Positions 12,918 through 23,590 of a DNA stretch of 64,000 bases are shown here, in pieces; position 1 is the stretch's first letter; every line of letters begins with the position of its first letter. This DNA comes from Telmatactis stephensoni (taxonomy: Eukaryota; Cnidaria; Anthozoa; Actiniaria; Isophelliidae): NCBI GenBank assembly GCA_029948255.1, contig JALIZF010001531.1:310001-374000 (forward strand). Direction: 5' to 3'. Made by a program: the position numbers and the translations under genes. The notes beneath the pieces were generated by a model, which saw only the letters and a list, made by a program, of their open reading frames with translations, searched no databases and had not been told where the DNA came from.

Positions 12918-13351
12918 TTCATAAATCTCTGAACCAGGTAGTGTTGTGCTCTAGCTCACGAGGTTGGATTTCCAAGAGTCTTATGCTTCTTTAACCAAAA
13001 ATTAGAAGAGCAGAATATCACTTCTGTTGATTAAGGTATTGATTTTCATATTTAACAGGTTCTTGTAAGTCTTTTTAGTGTTATTTACCTTCATAGTTTA
13101 ATTACAAGTTTCCCGCCAAAATGGCCAATCCAATCTATCACGAGCGATACTTATAGGAAAGATAAATCAAGCATAAATACCTTGGAATGAAATGTTTCCA
13201 GTATGTACTTCTAATTCAACTTAGTCACAAATTCTGTAAGACTATTAAGACTATTCCTGTATGCCTAGATATAAGACTGTTAAGAGTTTTCCTGTATCAT
13301 TGGTTCGGTAATCCAGCGGCAAAACTTCTTATTAATATGCAAATTTTTTCT

Positions 13352-13432
13352 CAATTCACCTTTGAGGCGATAGGGTTTCCTGTGTTAGGTCACGTGATCA
13401 AAACGTAAACATACTGCGAAAGTTCGGACATT
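13352..13432 (+). repeat. Left terminal inverted repeat (81 bp)
   Basis: Begins CAATTCACCTTTGAGGCGAT and includes GGTCACGTGATC, a palindromic CACGTG E-box-like core. It matches 22,177-22,257 in inverted orientation at 80 of 81 positions (mismatch T/C in CATAC-T/C-GCG). It ends about 40 bp before the transposase start codon, so it probably also acts as the promoter. Confidence 0.92.
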
Positions 13433-15224
13433 CACATTGCAAGACAAGCTAGAGTTGTACGAAATTAAAAATGGTTACGACGAAAAGGTGTGCTTATGGC
13501 ACCTGCAAAAATGATTCAAGATACCCAGAGTGGTGGAAAAGAAACGACAGAGGAGACCCAGTAGAATTTTATCATTTTCCTGGTGAAAAGAGACAGAAAG
13601 ATAAAAGACAAAGATGGATAACGGCGTGTCATCGAGGAGACAAGTTCATTTGTAGCAAGGATAGCTACATTTGTAGCATTCATTTTGTTGGTGGAAGTGG
13701 ACCATCCAAAGAATATCCCGATCCGATATCTGCCGTAGCAAGTCAGCAACAAGTAGGAGTGATTTCACAGGATTTATTTTATTTATTTGTCTGTGAAGAC
13801 AAGTGTTAACGATATGAACTGTTTGTAGGTAAAGAGATTAAGTCGTAAACGAAGATCTTCGCTTGAAAGGGAAAACCAAAAAGAACAAAGCAAAAAAAAA
13901 TTGTGCTGACAACCAAGCGGCCATGTCTTTGTTGAAGCTAAGTGTTAAGGATACCACTAGAGGAAAATCAGAGAGTGAACTTGCAGCAGCCGAAGCACTA
14001 TTGGACCTCGAGAAATGCGAGGTGGATGATCGTCCGAGCGAAAATGATGGAGAAAACATAAACTTATTTGAAGAATTTAGTACACATAGTGACAAATGCA
14101 CAAATACAGATGTTATGGCCGATGAATGCTCTACACAGGTTAGTTATTATCTAAGAACTTAAGTCTTTCAATGTGTGTAGCACTATAATCAACTCAGGAT
14201 GAAAGTAAGGAAAGGATGTCATGTGTCTGATTTTTGTTCTCCTTTGCAATGATTGCAGACCGATTCAAGTGATGTGCTTTTGAAGCGTTTGTTCATGGAA
14301 AAAGTACTCGACCCTAAAAAAACATGTCATTACACAGGTTTGTTTCCTACGTAGATCAGTAAGTAAAGTGACCATGTTCTATTATTGATAACTTTGTATT
14401 TAATATAGGCATGACGAAGGAATGTTTTGAGGAAAAAAGTCAGCGAATAAACATGTGGAAAGGCACCAAAAAAACTAAGACAGGAGAAATTCACAAAAAA
14501 TATTTAAAAGTAAGTCAAAGAGAATCTCACTAGACAACTTTACCAAATTTATATAAAAACACACGATCTGTTCTTTATTATATTTTACCTGACTTTTCAG
14601 AAACGAAAAGACCAATCGAAGCTAACAACGAAGGAGCAATATGTGTTTACCCTTGTGAGACTCAGACGAAACCCAAGCATTACTATGTTGTCTGACATTT
14701 TTGGGATCTCTGCAAACACTGGCAGCCGTATATTTATATCTTGGGTTTTGTTTTTGAGTAAAGAACTTAAGTTTCTTTTGCCCTTCTCCACTAATTCAGA
14801 TTTAAAGGGAATTACCCAACCAAAAGGATTTAAGAAATTTGAAAACCTAAGGGCTATAATAGACTGTACAGAGTTTTATATAGAGAAGCCTTCAAAACCA
14901 TCTTGTCAGAGAGCAACCTACAGTCAATATAAGTCTGGAAACACATTCAAATTGCTGATTTCCATGTCACCTATTTGTCATATCAACTTTGTTTCTAATT
15001 TGTATAGTGGTAGCATAAGTGACAAAGAAATAGTAAATAAGAGTGGATTCTTACAAGAGTTACTGCCTGGTGATAAGGTCATGGCTGATAAGGGCTTCAA
15101 CATACAGGATCTCCTTGCTCTACATGATGCAGTATTAATTGCACCTCCAATTATGAGAAAAGGCAATGTGTCTGCCAGAGCATCAACAGCAACACGTCGG
15201 GTTGCTACTGCACGAGTTCATATT

Positions 15225-15250
15225 AGGGACTTTAAGATTCCACGACGCGA
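15225..15250 (+). repeat. Left TIR of the nested Harbinger element
   Basis: Starts AGGGACTTTAAGATTCCACG and matches the inverted right end at 18,385-18,410, with a few substitutions over about 23 bp. Confidence 0.85.
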
Positions 15251-15549
15251 TGAAGATCACACGACGTACGACGCCACCGGAAGTAAATATGCCAGTACGC
15301 GCATGTCAAGTACAGTCTTGTTTCGCGTTGCCGTCACGTCCACGACGCCATTCCTTTGATGTTGAAGTCGTGTCAAAAACGTGTGTTTAAACACTAAGTT
15401 TTCTCAAAGAAATCCTTTGATATATAATTTATTTTGAAAGAAAACTATTCGGTAAGTAAATAATCTTGGGTTTTTTTTACTTCATTTGCCGATATCTAGT
15501 TGATTTTTATATATTTTCCTTCATTAATTACAGGTTGTTTAGAGAAGTC

Positions 15550-16510
15550 ATGAGTGACACGAGTAAGCCCATGGCAAGGACTGAGTAAGTGATCAATAAA
15601 ATGAATTGTTCTGCCTTTATTTTTAACAATACGGGTTTACTTAATCATGAAATGCTTGTGTGAAATTTCTTCTATGTCAAAATTTTTAATTATTGTGCTG
15701 GGTAAGCTCAAACGAGTATATAACTTAAGTAAACTTAAATAATCTTGCAATTCTTCGTATTTTTCTAGAATTATGACCTAGACAAAAGAACATGACATAC
15801 TCCTTTGCAGAGAAATACTTGTTGTAAACCCTTACACAGCTCTGAAAGGTTCCATCGAAAGAGGAAACTTATGGGGAAGCATAAGTAGCAATCTCAACTC
15901 CATTGTTAACCCAAGATTCGCTGTGGATAGGAGATCAGTGCGGGACCACCTCGGTGTTCTTGTAAAAAATTTCAACAAGAGAATGAAAGACGAAGAGAAG
16001 CAAAGTGGCATATCTCCAGACATATCTGAGATAGATCAAGCGGTTATGGACATTTTAGAAATGGAACAAGCTTCTGAAGTTGAGGCGAAGCAGAATAGCG
16101 AGAAGAAAAAAGACAAGATTGAATCTGAAAGGAAACAAGCAGAGGAAGTGAGAAAGAAAGCTATGGAAAAATGTGGAGATACACAAAAAAGAAAAAGAAA
16201 AGATGATGAGGATTCTAATGATGAGCCAAAGTCAAAAGGAAAAGCAAAAAGGAGAAGTGGAAGTGATACTATCGAGTACTTAAAGGAAAAAGCAGAGGCT
16301 GACAGAGAAATGAAAGTTAAGGAGTTAGAATTTATGGAAAAGAAGCATAGTGACTCTTTGACAATGCAGAAGGAAATGATGCAGTCCATGTTAGACCAAC
16401 AACAGAAACAACAACAACAGCTTCAAGATCTTCAGAGGTCTTTTCTCCAGCAACAACAGCAACAAAGTACGGTCATGATGGCCTTGGTAGAAAGACTTCT
16501 TAATAAGTAA
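15550..16510 (+). CDS. Harbinger Myb/SANT-like accessory protein
   Basis: Two exons, 15,550-15,584 and 15,811-16,510 (donor GAGTAAGT, acceptor TTTGCAG), give an uninterrupted 244-residue protein. The N-terminal part has the three-helix layout of a Myb/SANT-like domain of Harbinger accessory proteins: ILVVNPYTALKGSIERG, LWGSISSNLNSI, and DRRSVRDHLGVLVKNF. The rest is highly charged: an Asp/Glu/Lys-rich helix, a basic KRKRKDDED and KGKAKRR nuclear-localisation-like stretch, then a coiled coil ending in Gln runs (QQQQLQDL, LQQQQQQ). In known Harbingers the Myb-like protein carries the nuclease into the nucleus and helps it bind the TIRs. It is transcribed convergently with the nuclease gene at 17,046-18,233. 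Confidence 0.85.
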
Positions 16511-17045
16511 GTTATTCTCTACTTTCACAGTAACCCACATATCAAATGAATTCAAATCCTACAAATTTAAATTACAATAGCTACCTCCCAAAACAGAAGG
16601 TGTTTTGTGGTTATGTGAAAGTGGAGAATATTTTACTCATATTTTATTTTCACCAGTATTTTTCGTTATAAAGAAATGTTCATATTTGCACATTTGGTGA
16701 TCTTTGATAGCTTTGTTTGTACATTTTTTTATATATATATACCAGTTTGGGTAATTTATTGTCTAACCTCTGGTTAACATTTCAAGATTTATCTTAGAGT
16801 GATGTAACTTAACTGTTGAAATCATTATTGAATTGTCAGTATTATTATTAAAAAAATTATAATTTTTTGTTTTGTTTTTGGACAATAATTTTTTTATTAG
16901 ACTTTGTTTGATGGGCTATACTGAAATCACTCTAATACCTTAAGATATGAAAAAAAGGCAGACTCATGCTTAAGTGTTTCTTGATTGCAACAGTTTTATA
17001 ACAAGAAGAGCCCTTGTTTGTTCTGTCATACAACACATGCCTTTA
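16511..17045. other. Spacer between the two convergent Harbinger genes
   Basis: This stretch is AT-rich and non-coding. It carries TTAGAGTGATGTAAC near 16,796 and GAAATCACTCTAAT near 16,924-16,937, which resemble the ends of the TA-flanked MITEs in the 53-56 kb region, so a small MITE of roughly 145 bp may be inserted here. Confidence 0.45.
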
Positions 17046-18233
17046 CTAAATAAAGTATTGATCCAGAGTTGGGGGTTGTAAATCAAAGAATTTGGAACAT
17101 ACATTTAAATACAAACAAGTAAGTGCATTTCTAATTAGGGCACAAACAACATACATTTTACCTACTTGGCTAAGCCCAATTTTAAGGTTCTTTTTAAAAT
17201 CTAAGAACTTAAAATAATTAAGAATGTCCCCAAACAACCACTCGACCGAAACTCTAACTGCACTCATGGACTTGTTGTAAGCCACCATCTGTGGGGTAAG
17301 AGCCACATTTCGAAATGGTGCCTGAAGGTGGAGTCTAAGAGGATAAGCAGGATCACCATAAATACAGAAAGGTTGTCCAGTTGGGGAATGGGCAAATTGA
17401 CGTAGGTCATCTAGCAGTTTTGAGTCGGCCAGCATTCCAGCATCATGCTTTTTTCCTTCTTTAACATCAAAAAAGAGAATAGTTTTAGTTTTGTTTGTAA
17501 GATGATGTATAGTGTATGCTAAAATAGCTTTAGCTGTAAACATAAAACTAATTCATGCAAGTAACCTACCTACAGGACCATACAAGTGACCAATAAGCCC
17601 ATTAGGTAATGCAACAGATTGGAACTTTAAAGAGTGAACTCTCTTATGGCCATTGTAGACCACCCTTTGATAGATACCTGGTCTGCAAATGGGTATAACT
17701 GTTCCGTCTACAAACCCAAAACAGTTATCCAGCATCGCCCCTTTATTTGATACAGCATCAGCATATAGTTGCAGTTGTACTGGGTTTAGTATGTCGTTAT
17801 TCCATTGGGTTATCCTGTGTCCGTGATTATCATACATCCACTCCAAAACAATATTGCTAATCATGCATAGTTCTGGGACTGACCTCCCAAAAATTGGCAC
17901 CATGTCCGAGTATTGACATGGATAGGCAAACCTGCGAAGAAGGACGCATATTCCCTCTATACCATCACATACTGTGCCCTGGTCACACTTGAACAAATCT
18001 GGGACTTGAAGTGCATCCAATAGAAGAGGAAAATCTGTTTTTCTAACTCTGAACTGGGCTTTGCATTCGTCTGGGTCTTTAGTGTCAAGTCGAAACTTTT
18101 CGTATTCTTTGTGATTCAAGATTAAATTATCAGATTGATTTGCTTCATAAAGAAGTAAAAACTCTTCATCATCGATGTAGCCAAGATCATGACTTAAAAG
18201 GAGTATATCCCGAGCCTTTTTCAAAGAAGGCAT
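17046..18233 (-). CDS. Harbinger DDE nuclease (HARBI1-like transposase)
   Basis: Two exons on the minus strand, 18,233-17,570 and 17,458-17,046, with intron 17,459-17,569 (donor GTAG/GTAGGTT, acceptor TTAAAG), give 358 residues without a break. The start MPSLKKARDILLLSHDLGY is followed by a helical N-terminal region (FRVRKTDFPLLLDALQV) and the DDE core: Asp in FGFVDGTVIPICRPG, HLYGPVEGKKHDAGML across the splice junction, Asp in IYGDPAYPLR, and Glu in SVEWLFGDI. All three acidic residues are present, as is the AYPL box typical of PIF/Harbinger. Length matches the usual 330-450 residues. It should cut at the 15,225 and 18,410 ends with help from the Myb-like partner. Confidence 0.92.
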
Positions 18234-18647
18234 TGCTTATTTAGAGCTAGAGCCAGATGACAGAGAAAAAGAAATTCGAGTCGTGTCGTCGCACTCGCGC
18301 GCGCGTTCTTAATGTTGAATTTCCCGCCATTTTGAACAGAACCTCTCCCCAGTTTTCCCTCGGCCGTCGCGTTCTCGAACATAGAGACATCGTAGGATCT
18401 TAAAGTCTCTATTGAACGTATGATAAGACTTTTGAAACTGTTTTCTATACTTAAAGGAGTCATTCCTCTTACTTTAAAGCCATACATAGATGCTATTGTC
18501 ACAGTTTGTGCATGTTTAGTGAATATGCAGCCAAGTGTTATACAAAGTAATGAAATATAAGTGATTTGAATATTATACAAGTAAAAATTTTAAACTATCA
18601 CTTCTTATAAAAGGGTAATGTCTTTGCTCTCTTGTGTTTGGCCTGTA

Positions 18648-21600
18648 TCAACCTTGTAAATTAAACAGAGATTCCAAGTACATTCTTGTTTTAGTTCTGT
18701 GGGTTTCAGCAGCATGTGAATCAAACCAGTCATGAACAGCATGTACATAAGCATTGGGGTTGCTTTCATATGTCTTCTGGTCCTAAATGTAGTAAAACAT
18801 AATATATGTGCCTTTAGAAATAATTTCTTTAAAGCAATGAGATACTTTGACAAAATACCTCTAGGAAATGTTTCAAATACATGGTCATGTATACTCCACA
18901 GTTATTACTGCCTGATGCTTGTTGTGGAACCTGAATAGATAATTAGGAATTCATTATTCAATAACAACAATATTAGTTAGCATAGGGCACATAACAGTAA
19001 GTTTATACCTTGAGCACATGCTTTGTCAACTTGCTTGTTTTTGAGACCAGGCCATTGGTGTGGCACAAATGTTCCAAAAAACTTTAATTATTAAAAAATA
19101 GGATTAATTAAAGAAATGTCAGTCTAAGCACACCCAAACCTATAGTGGCTTTTGATATGTAAGGAATATACCTTGTTAGATAATGCATTTCAGTTTGCCT
19201 TGTAGTTATGTCCCATGTTAAAGAGTCCATTATGAGAAAATGCCTATTATATATATAATAAGAACAAACAGTTATAAGGTTAAGTTGTCAAAACTATTAT
19301 AAAGCTATAATGTAATTCCTATAATAGTAAGTTACAAATCATGGAGTTTGAACAGCCAATAGCCAATGTAAGCTGAAATAAATAATACAATTCAAGTTAT
19401 ATAGTGAAAAATTATATTGAAAAAAATCAGGCATCTCCATGCATCACAGTTTCATATTTTTAAATAAGAAACTTTAAACTTTAATTAGTTCATGATACCT
19501 TCATATATATAACTTACCACCTGTTGATAGGAATGAAAACATAATCTTCACTAAGAAAATTTGGCTTGAAAAACTTTGCTGCTGCTTTCATTTTCTCTTC
19601 CCTATGGCATAATCACAATTCCTGTTTTTAAATAAAACTATTTCTCTGTGATGTTAACATCATATTTATAAAGTACCTTGAAACTTGTTTTCCTATGGTT
19701 TGTTCACCACACAAGGTGCTGTAGAAAAATGTACTAATGATAGGGTAAGGGCATGGTATTTCACTGGGAAAGGAAACAAAAATAATTATTAATTATTAAT
19801 TATGTATGATAGGACTACCTTGATTCACTCATATATTATTGTATGTGGTCATGTCTTACTGAAACATAACAGCAACTATTTTGTCATTGATCATGGCCTC
19901 TGGTTTGACACTTTGAAGATCTTCATCATAAATGTCAATGCCACCAACCATAATTGATCTGTTTGAGAGATGTTGGACAGTAGGGCTTGAAGGCAGGTCA
20001 GTGCAGTCCTGAATGTCTCCTGATCTGCTGGAAATATGTTGGACAGTAGGGCTTGAAGGCAGGTCAGTGCAGTCCTGAATGTCTCCTGATCTGCTGGAAA
20101 TATGTTGGACAGTAGGGCTTGAAGGCAGGTCGGTGTAGTCCTGAATGTCTCCTGATCTGCTGGAAATATGTTGGACAGCAGGGCTTGAAGGCAGGTCAGT
20201 GCAGTCCTGAATGTCTCCTGAGAAATAGATTAAAAAGCATGTCATCAAATATTATGCGCCAAAATATACACTCCAAAGTACATAGTTAACCACATGTTTA
20301 CAATGTCATACCTTCTAGTGAATGTGATCTTGATATCAAAAATGGAAGAACTTGCATAGTCCAAAATTTTTCCAAGTCACATACTCCTGACATGAACTTT
20401 GGATCAAATCTTATTGGTACCATAAATATTCCCTACTGTGTCCACACAACAAAGTTGCATAATCTGAGTTCACTAATAAACATTTGAAGCTGCACCTGAA
20501 AATAGTAGGGGGATGTGATTTTCAGGGAAAATTCCTCCCCAATTTTTACACCACCTATTTCTGGAGTGATGAAAGCCTGTTTAGGATGCAGATGTCGGTG
20601 TTTCCATGGATATTTGTATTCAATGACTGCATCTTCACACTCATCTTGGCACTCATAGTTCTGAACATTGTCTAGGCTTGCTCCTAGAAATGGCCTTTTT
20701 TTTAGATATTAAGAAACCTTTAGAAATTAATTTCAGTTTGTAGTGGATGTGACTGGCAGTGCGATTATATGCATCAGGTGCACTTTCCTCATGTATCAAA
20801 CCCCACTCCCGTGAAATTGCTGGGTTCTTTATTGCCTGTGACAAAAGGGTTTAATGGCATGTTACACACAGCAATTGATTCAACCAGCCTTCAAGTCTTA
20901 CTTGACAAGTGAAAACTTGTTGACATTTGAAGCTGTGATGAAGCCTGTCTGAACATACCATTCTTCCACAATGCCACTGCTTTAACGTTGTTTGATTGAC
21001 AAACTCTATTTCTTCCTCAGTGAAATACAGCAGTTTAGCTATGCCTGTGGGTGTCGCCTTGGGGTCGGTTTGTAATAATACCGTTATTTTTTCTTTCAAA
21101 ATTCCAATACTTGACTCTTAATGAGATTTCTTTTTTCTCATTTTTCTCCTTTGGTATCAGAGCAGTACAGCTTCCTAAATAGGGGCGCAATTGCATGTTT
21201 ATCCATTTCAAATCTGCATGTCTTCTCAGTGAAATTTCTTAACTCCGGATCTGGAGGCTGTCCATCTTCTTCGGCAGGAACATCCACATCAATGTTTTTG
21301 ACTAATTCATGATTATGTTCTCTTTTTTTTTCTGGAGGGTTTTTTTTTTACTTTCTCAATGTCCAAAACCTTCACTTTCACGCGCTTGCGTGTTTGAAAA
21401 GCGGCTTCCTTGTCCAAAGACAAGGACCACTCGTCACGCCATTCTTGTCTTTACTATTTAGAAAGTGTTCTAAAGCATACATAGCTGCTGCAATATGTTT
21501 GCAGCCGCCACCTTGACCACCTTTACATTTGCATTTAGCCTTGAGAACACTGCCCTCGTTCGCCACCCCTTCCCTTCCAGGATAAACCAAAGATCGTAAA

Positions 21601-22087
21601 ACTCTTTACCTTCGTCTGTTTTAGCTTTCATAGAGGGGCGCACTTTGGCTACGAACACATGAATGCCTTCATGGTTCAAGGTAGTTGTGAGTAAAGATTC
21701 AACATAACCATTGACGAATAAGCGATAATCATCAAATGATTTGTAAGAAGCGAGACCTTGTTTATCATACTCGGTGGAATGATAAATAAAATAATTAAAA
21801 ATGTCATACAACCCAAACGGTGGCGAGTTTATGAAGTTGTTCTCTACTTTCATGGCAAAAGGGTCGGAAATTTGCATATCATGAATTATTAATTCACTAG
21901 TGAGATTGTCTTTGTCCTTCTCGAAGTTAGGATCCACTGGCAAACTCATCCTCTCAACTGAGGAAGCAATCTCCACTAGAGAACTTTTCAAATATCCACT
22001 GACCGAGACCCCTCTTTCTTGTAAATACTCTTTCAATTGAGCTACATTCATTTCTTTGAAATTTCTCAAGTTAACTTTCCTTTCCAT
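18648..22087 (-). pseudogene. SAP-SWIM-YqaJ nuclease-Ulp1 protease, second gene of the ISL2EU-like transposon
   Basis: The start at 22,087 begins MERKVNLRNFKEMNVAQLKEY; a SAP-like motif (LKEYLQERGVSVSGYLKSSL) covers residues 15-40. A SWIM zinc finger follows near 21,540-21,470 (KAKCKCKGGQGGGCKHIAAAM, CxC...CxH). The YqaJ nuclease domain is spread over 21,090-20,320: TTLKQWHCGRM, then AISREWGLIHEESAPDAY, PFLGASLDN with the acidic residue, and IEYKYPW (ExK), then LCNFVVWT and GIFMVPIRFDPKFM. Exons from 20,240 to 18,650 give a C48/Ulp1-type cysteine protease: DYVFIPINRW, HFLIMDSLTWD (His, Asp), and QQASGSNNCGVYM (Gln, Cys). The C-terminus is DWFDSHAAETHRTKTRMYLES, then TGA at 18,648-18,650. Frame breaks occur at 21,566-21,569, 21,397-21,400, 21,323-21,331 and 20,696-20,703, all homopolymers, plus one TAG at 20,433-20,435. 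Whether YqaJ and Ulp1 are one protein or two adjacent ones needs a transcript. Confidence 0.82.
19970..20222 (-). repeat. 66-bp in-frame tandem repeat inside the YqaJ-Ulp1 gene
   Basis: Nearly four copies of a 66-bp unit encode a 22-residue repeat (GDIQDCTDLPSSP, VQHISSRS), differing by very few bases. It lies in the linker just before the Ulp1-like domain, so it changes linker length without shifting the frame. The near-identity points to recent expansion. Confidence 0.88.
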
Positions 22088-22176
22088 AATGCCAAATTGT
22101 TAACATTAAAAGTAAATTTTCCCTGTGTTTACAACGCTTTATTTATCGTACAACGTGCACGAGCTCTAACTTTTGC

Positions 22177-22257
22177 AATGTCCGAACTTTCGCGGTATGT
22201 TTACGTTTTGATCACGTGACCTAACACAGGAAACCCTATCGCCTCAAAGGTGAATTG
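22177..22257 (-). repeat. Right terminal inverted repeat (81 bp)
   Basis: This is the inverted partner of 13,352-13,432. It lies about 90 bp upstream of the YqaJ-Ulp1 start codon and is therefore its likely promoter region, mirroring the left end. Confidence 0.92.
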
Positions 22258-22551
22258 TTATTGATATAGAATATATTAGAGTTAAATTGGTTCCTGCCTC
22301 CTGTCATAACTGCCATCACATGGTGCCTCTATTCAAGCACTACAATTGAAATCATTTGTAAATGGCATTTAAGAATTACTCATAAAATGGTATGTAAGCA
22401 TGCCAAATTGCAGAGGAAAAGTAGTTGTATTTGGAGGTTTTGTTGGTAAAACAGAAAAACTTTTGAGGCAGCACGCTGGGGCCGGTCCTTACCAGAATTC
22501 GGCCACTTACGGAGCCCGCGGCATCATGGGTAACTATGAGGGGAATCAAAG

Positions 22552-23161
22552 ATGGCGGATGCTCTCTTCAGAGAAAATCCTCCTTCTGTGTCTTTGAGAC
22601 CTACTTTACTCAGAAAGAAGCACGAACATTTTGAGCACACGAACGACCCACAGCAATTAGGCTATATTTCTTGTTTTTTTGGGGGAGATCGATGTGTGTA
22701 TTGATGTCCTTGAAGAGAAATATTCACAAGAAAAACTTCAAAATGTGCAGAAACTGCTTGAAAGCCATCCAATGGTGGTAAGGACTCTCATGAAACTGCA
22801 CTCTAAAATTCTCTGAAAGCTACATAAAGTGCCAAACATGTGCAATCCATGGAGAGGAGAAGTAGAGATGGATATTCCCATCGAAATTTTTGGCATTATT
22901 AACGACGACATTGTCAACAAAGTTGGTTATGGGCACACACAAAAGGAAACAGTAGTGGAGATCAAGGTCACCAAAGTCAACAAAGCTGTATATATTTTCG
23001 ACAAGTCGAACCTAGATGGCCTCCAAATTGCAAAGAACGAGCTACTGAAGAAGATGTTCGGAGATGATGAAAGGTGCGAAGTGATAACAACGGAAGGTAC
23101 TTTTCATCACTTTTTCGTATGGATACTGGAACAAAGAGAATATACCTCAACATTAGTGTGA
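22552..23161 (+). pseudogene. N-terminal fragment probably belonging to the Pif1-like gene downstream
   Basis: An ATG at 22,552 opens MADALFRENPPSVSLRPTLL, which runs to QQLGYISC; after a frame break the text continues as CIDVLEEKYSQEKLQ and HPMVVRTLMKLHSKI, and after another break 22,829-23,161 is open for 110 residues (NPWRGEVEMDIPIEIFGII, EIKVTKVNKAVYIFDKSN, FHHFFVWILEQ). The composition is protein-like across the breaks, but I recognise no domain. Linking it with the helicase at 25.0-25.7 kb is an inference from order and strand. Confidence 0.4.
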
Positions 23162-23590
23162 TTTCAATAAATCTGGGCAACTAATTGACTGACAAAGCCA
23201 GTCTAACAATTATTTTCATTTCGATTTTAATGTAATATACCCAGGTTTATTGAAAACACTCTAAATTGGGCTATTGCATTTTTATAACAGTCCCCTTGAT
23301 AAGGACATGTTTTCCAAAATAATCGCCCCCCCTTGCCAACCACACACACACACGTTACTGATATTTTGTCGTGCACTCTTGCCAATCAGATTCGATGTGG
23401 CTAGTAAAATGTATAATATTGATTTTTACATGTGAAGAGAGAATTGGAGGGAATGACTGCCTGTGACAATAAAACAGAAAATGTCAAATCACACCCTATC
23501 CCTGTCCTTAGATGAATGCATGGGTGGTTTACCTTGTCAAATGCATACTACTGTACGTACTTAATGACTGAGTGGGAGGGCAATATAAGA

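Larger units (their letters stand above)
15225..18410. mobile_element. Nested PIF/Harbinger transposon, apparently intact, ATT target duplication
   Basis: Ends read AGGGACTTTAAGATTCCACG (left) and, on the opposite strand, AGAGACTTTAAGATCCTACG (right). ATT is duplicated directly outside (15,222-15,224 and 18,411-18,413). The host reading frame resumes exactly after removing the element plus one ATT, which proves the boundaries. It carries the standard two Harbinger genes, a Myb-like protein (plus) and a DDE nuclease (minus), both open throughout. Harbingers usually duplicate TWA; ATT is slightly off that consensus. The insertion is younger than the ISL2EU-like host element. Confidence 0.93.
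13471..18560 (+). pseudogene. THAP-DDE_Tnp_4 transposase, disrupted by Harbinger insertion
   Basis: Exons 13,471-13,752, 13,829-14,138, 14,259-14,337, 14,409-14,509, 14,601-15,224 and 18,414-18,560 join with GT..AG introns into 514 codons, if one base in the A9 run 13,892-13,900 is discounted and the nested element is removed. Residues 1-90 form a THAP zinc-binding domain (CAYGTCKND, WITACHRGD, ICSIHF with the final C-x2-H). A basic linker and coiled region follow, then a helix-turn-helix (TTKEQYVFTLVRLRRNPS, ITMLSDIFGIS) and a DDE nuclease: Asp in IIDCTEFY, Asp in MADKGF, and Glu in HIERMI. That Glu codon (18,414-18,416) is the first after the inserted Harbinger element. As it stands, the protein would end in TIR-derived sequence at 15,359, without the third catalytic residue. 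Its role was cut-and-paste excision and integration of the surrounding element, with THAP probably binding the TIRs. Confidence 0.88.
13352..22257. mobile_element. 8.9-kb DNA transposon, ISL2EU-like, with 81-bp TIRs and two convergent genes
   Basis: Ends are defined by 81-bp inverted repeats (13,352-13,432 and 22,177-22,257) starting CAATTCACCTTTGAGGCG, with one mismatch. Inside lie a THAP-HTH-DDE_4 transposase gene (plus) and a SAP-SWIM-YqaJ-Ulp1 gene (minus), convergent with 87 bp between their stops. A Harbinger element (15,225-18,410) is inserted; without it and its duplicated ATT the element is 5,717 bp. A THAP/DDE_Tnp_4 transposase paired with a YqaJ protein is, to my knowledge, typical of the ISL2EU superfamily, so that is my classification. 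I could not identify a target-site duplication: the flanks (TTTTTTCT left, TTATTGAT right) do not match. The near-identical TIRs imply recent movement, although both genes now carry frame breaks. Confidence 0.85.

Noticed and set aside
16036..16389. 117-residue Ser/Phe-rich minus-strand ORF
   Set aside because: Antisense shadow of the Lys/Glu-rich Myb-like coding exon.
13352..22257. Classification of the outer transposon as Kolobok or P element (also THAP-bearing)
   Set aside because: No TTAA duplication as in Kolobok, no 8-bp duplication or P-type core; the DDE_Tnp_4-type core and YqaJ partner fit ISL2EU better.
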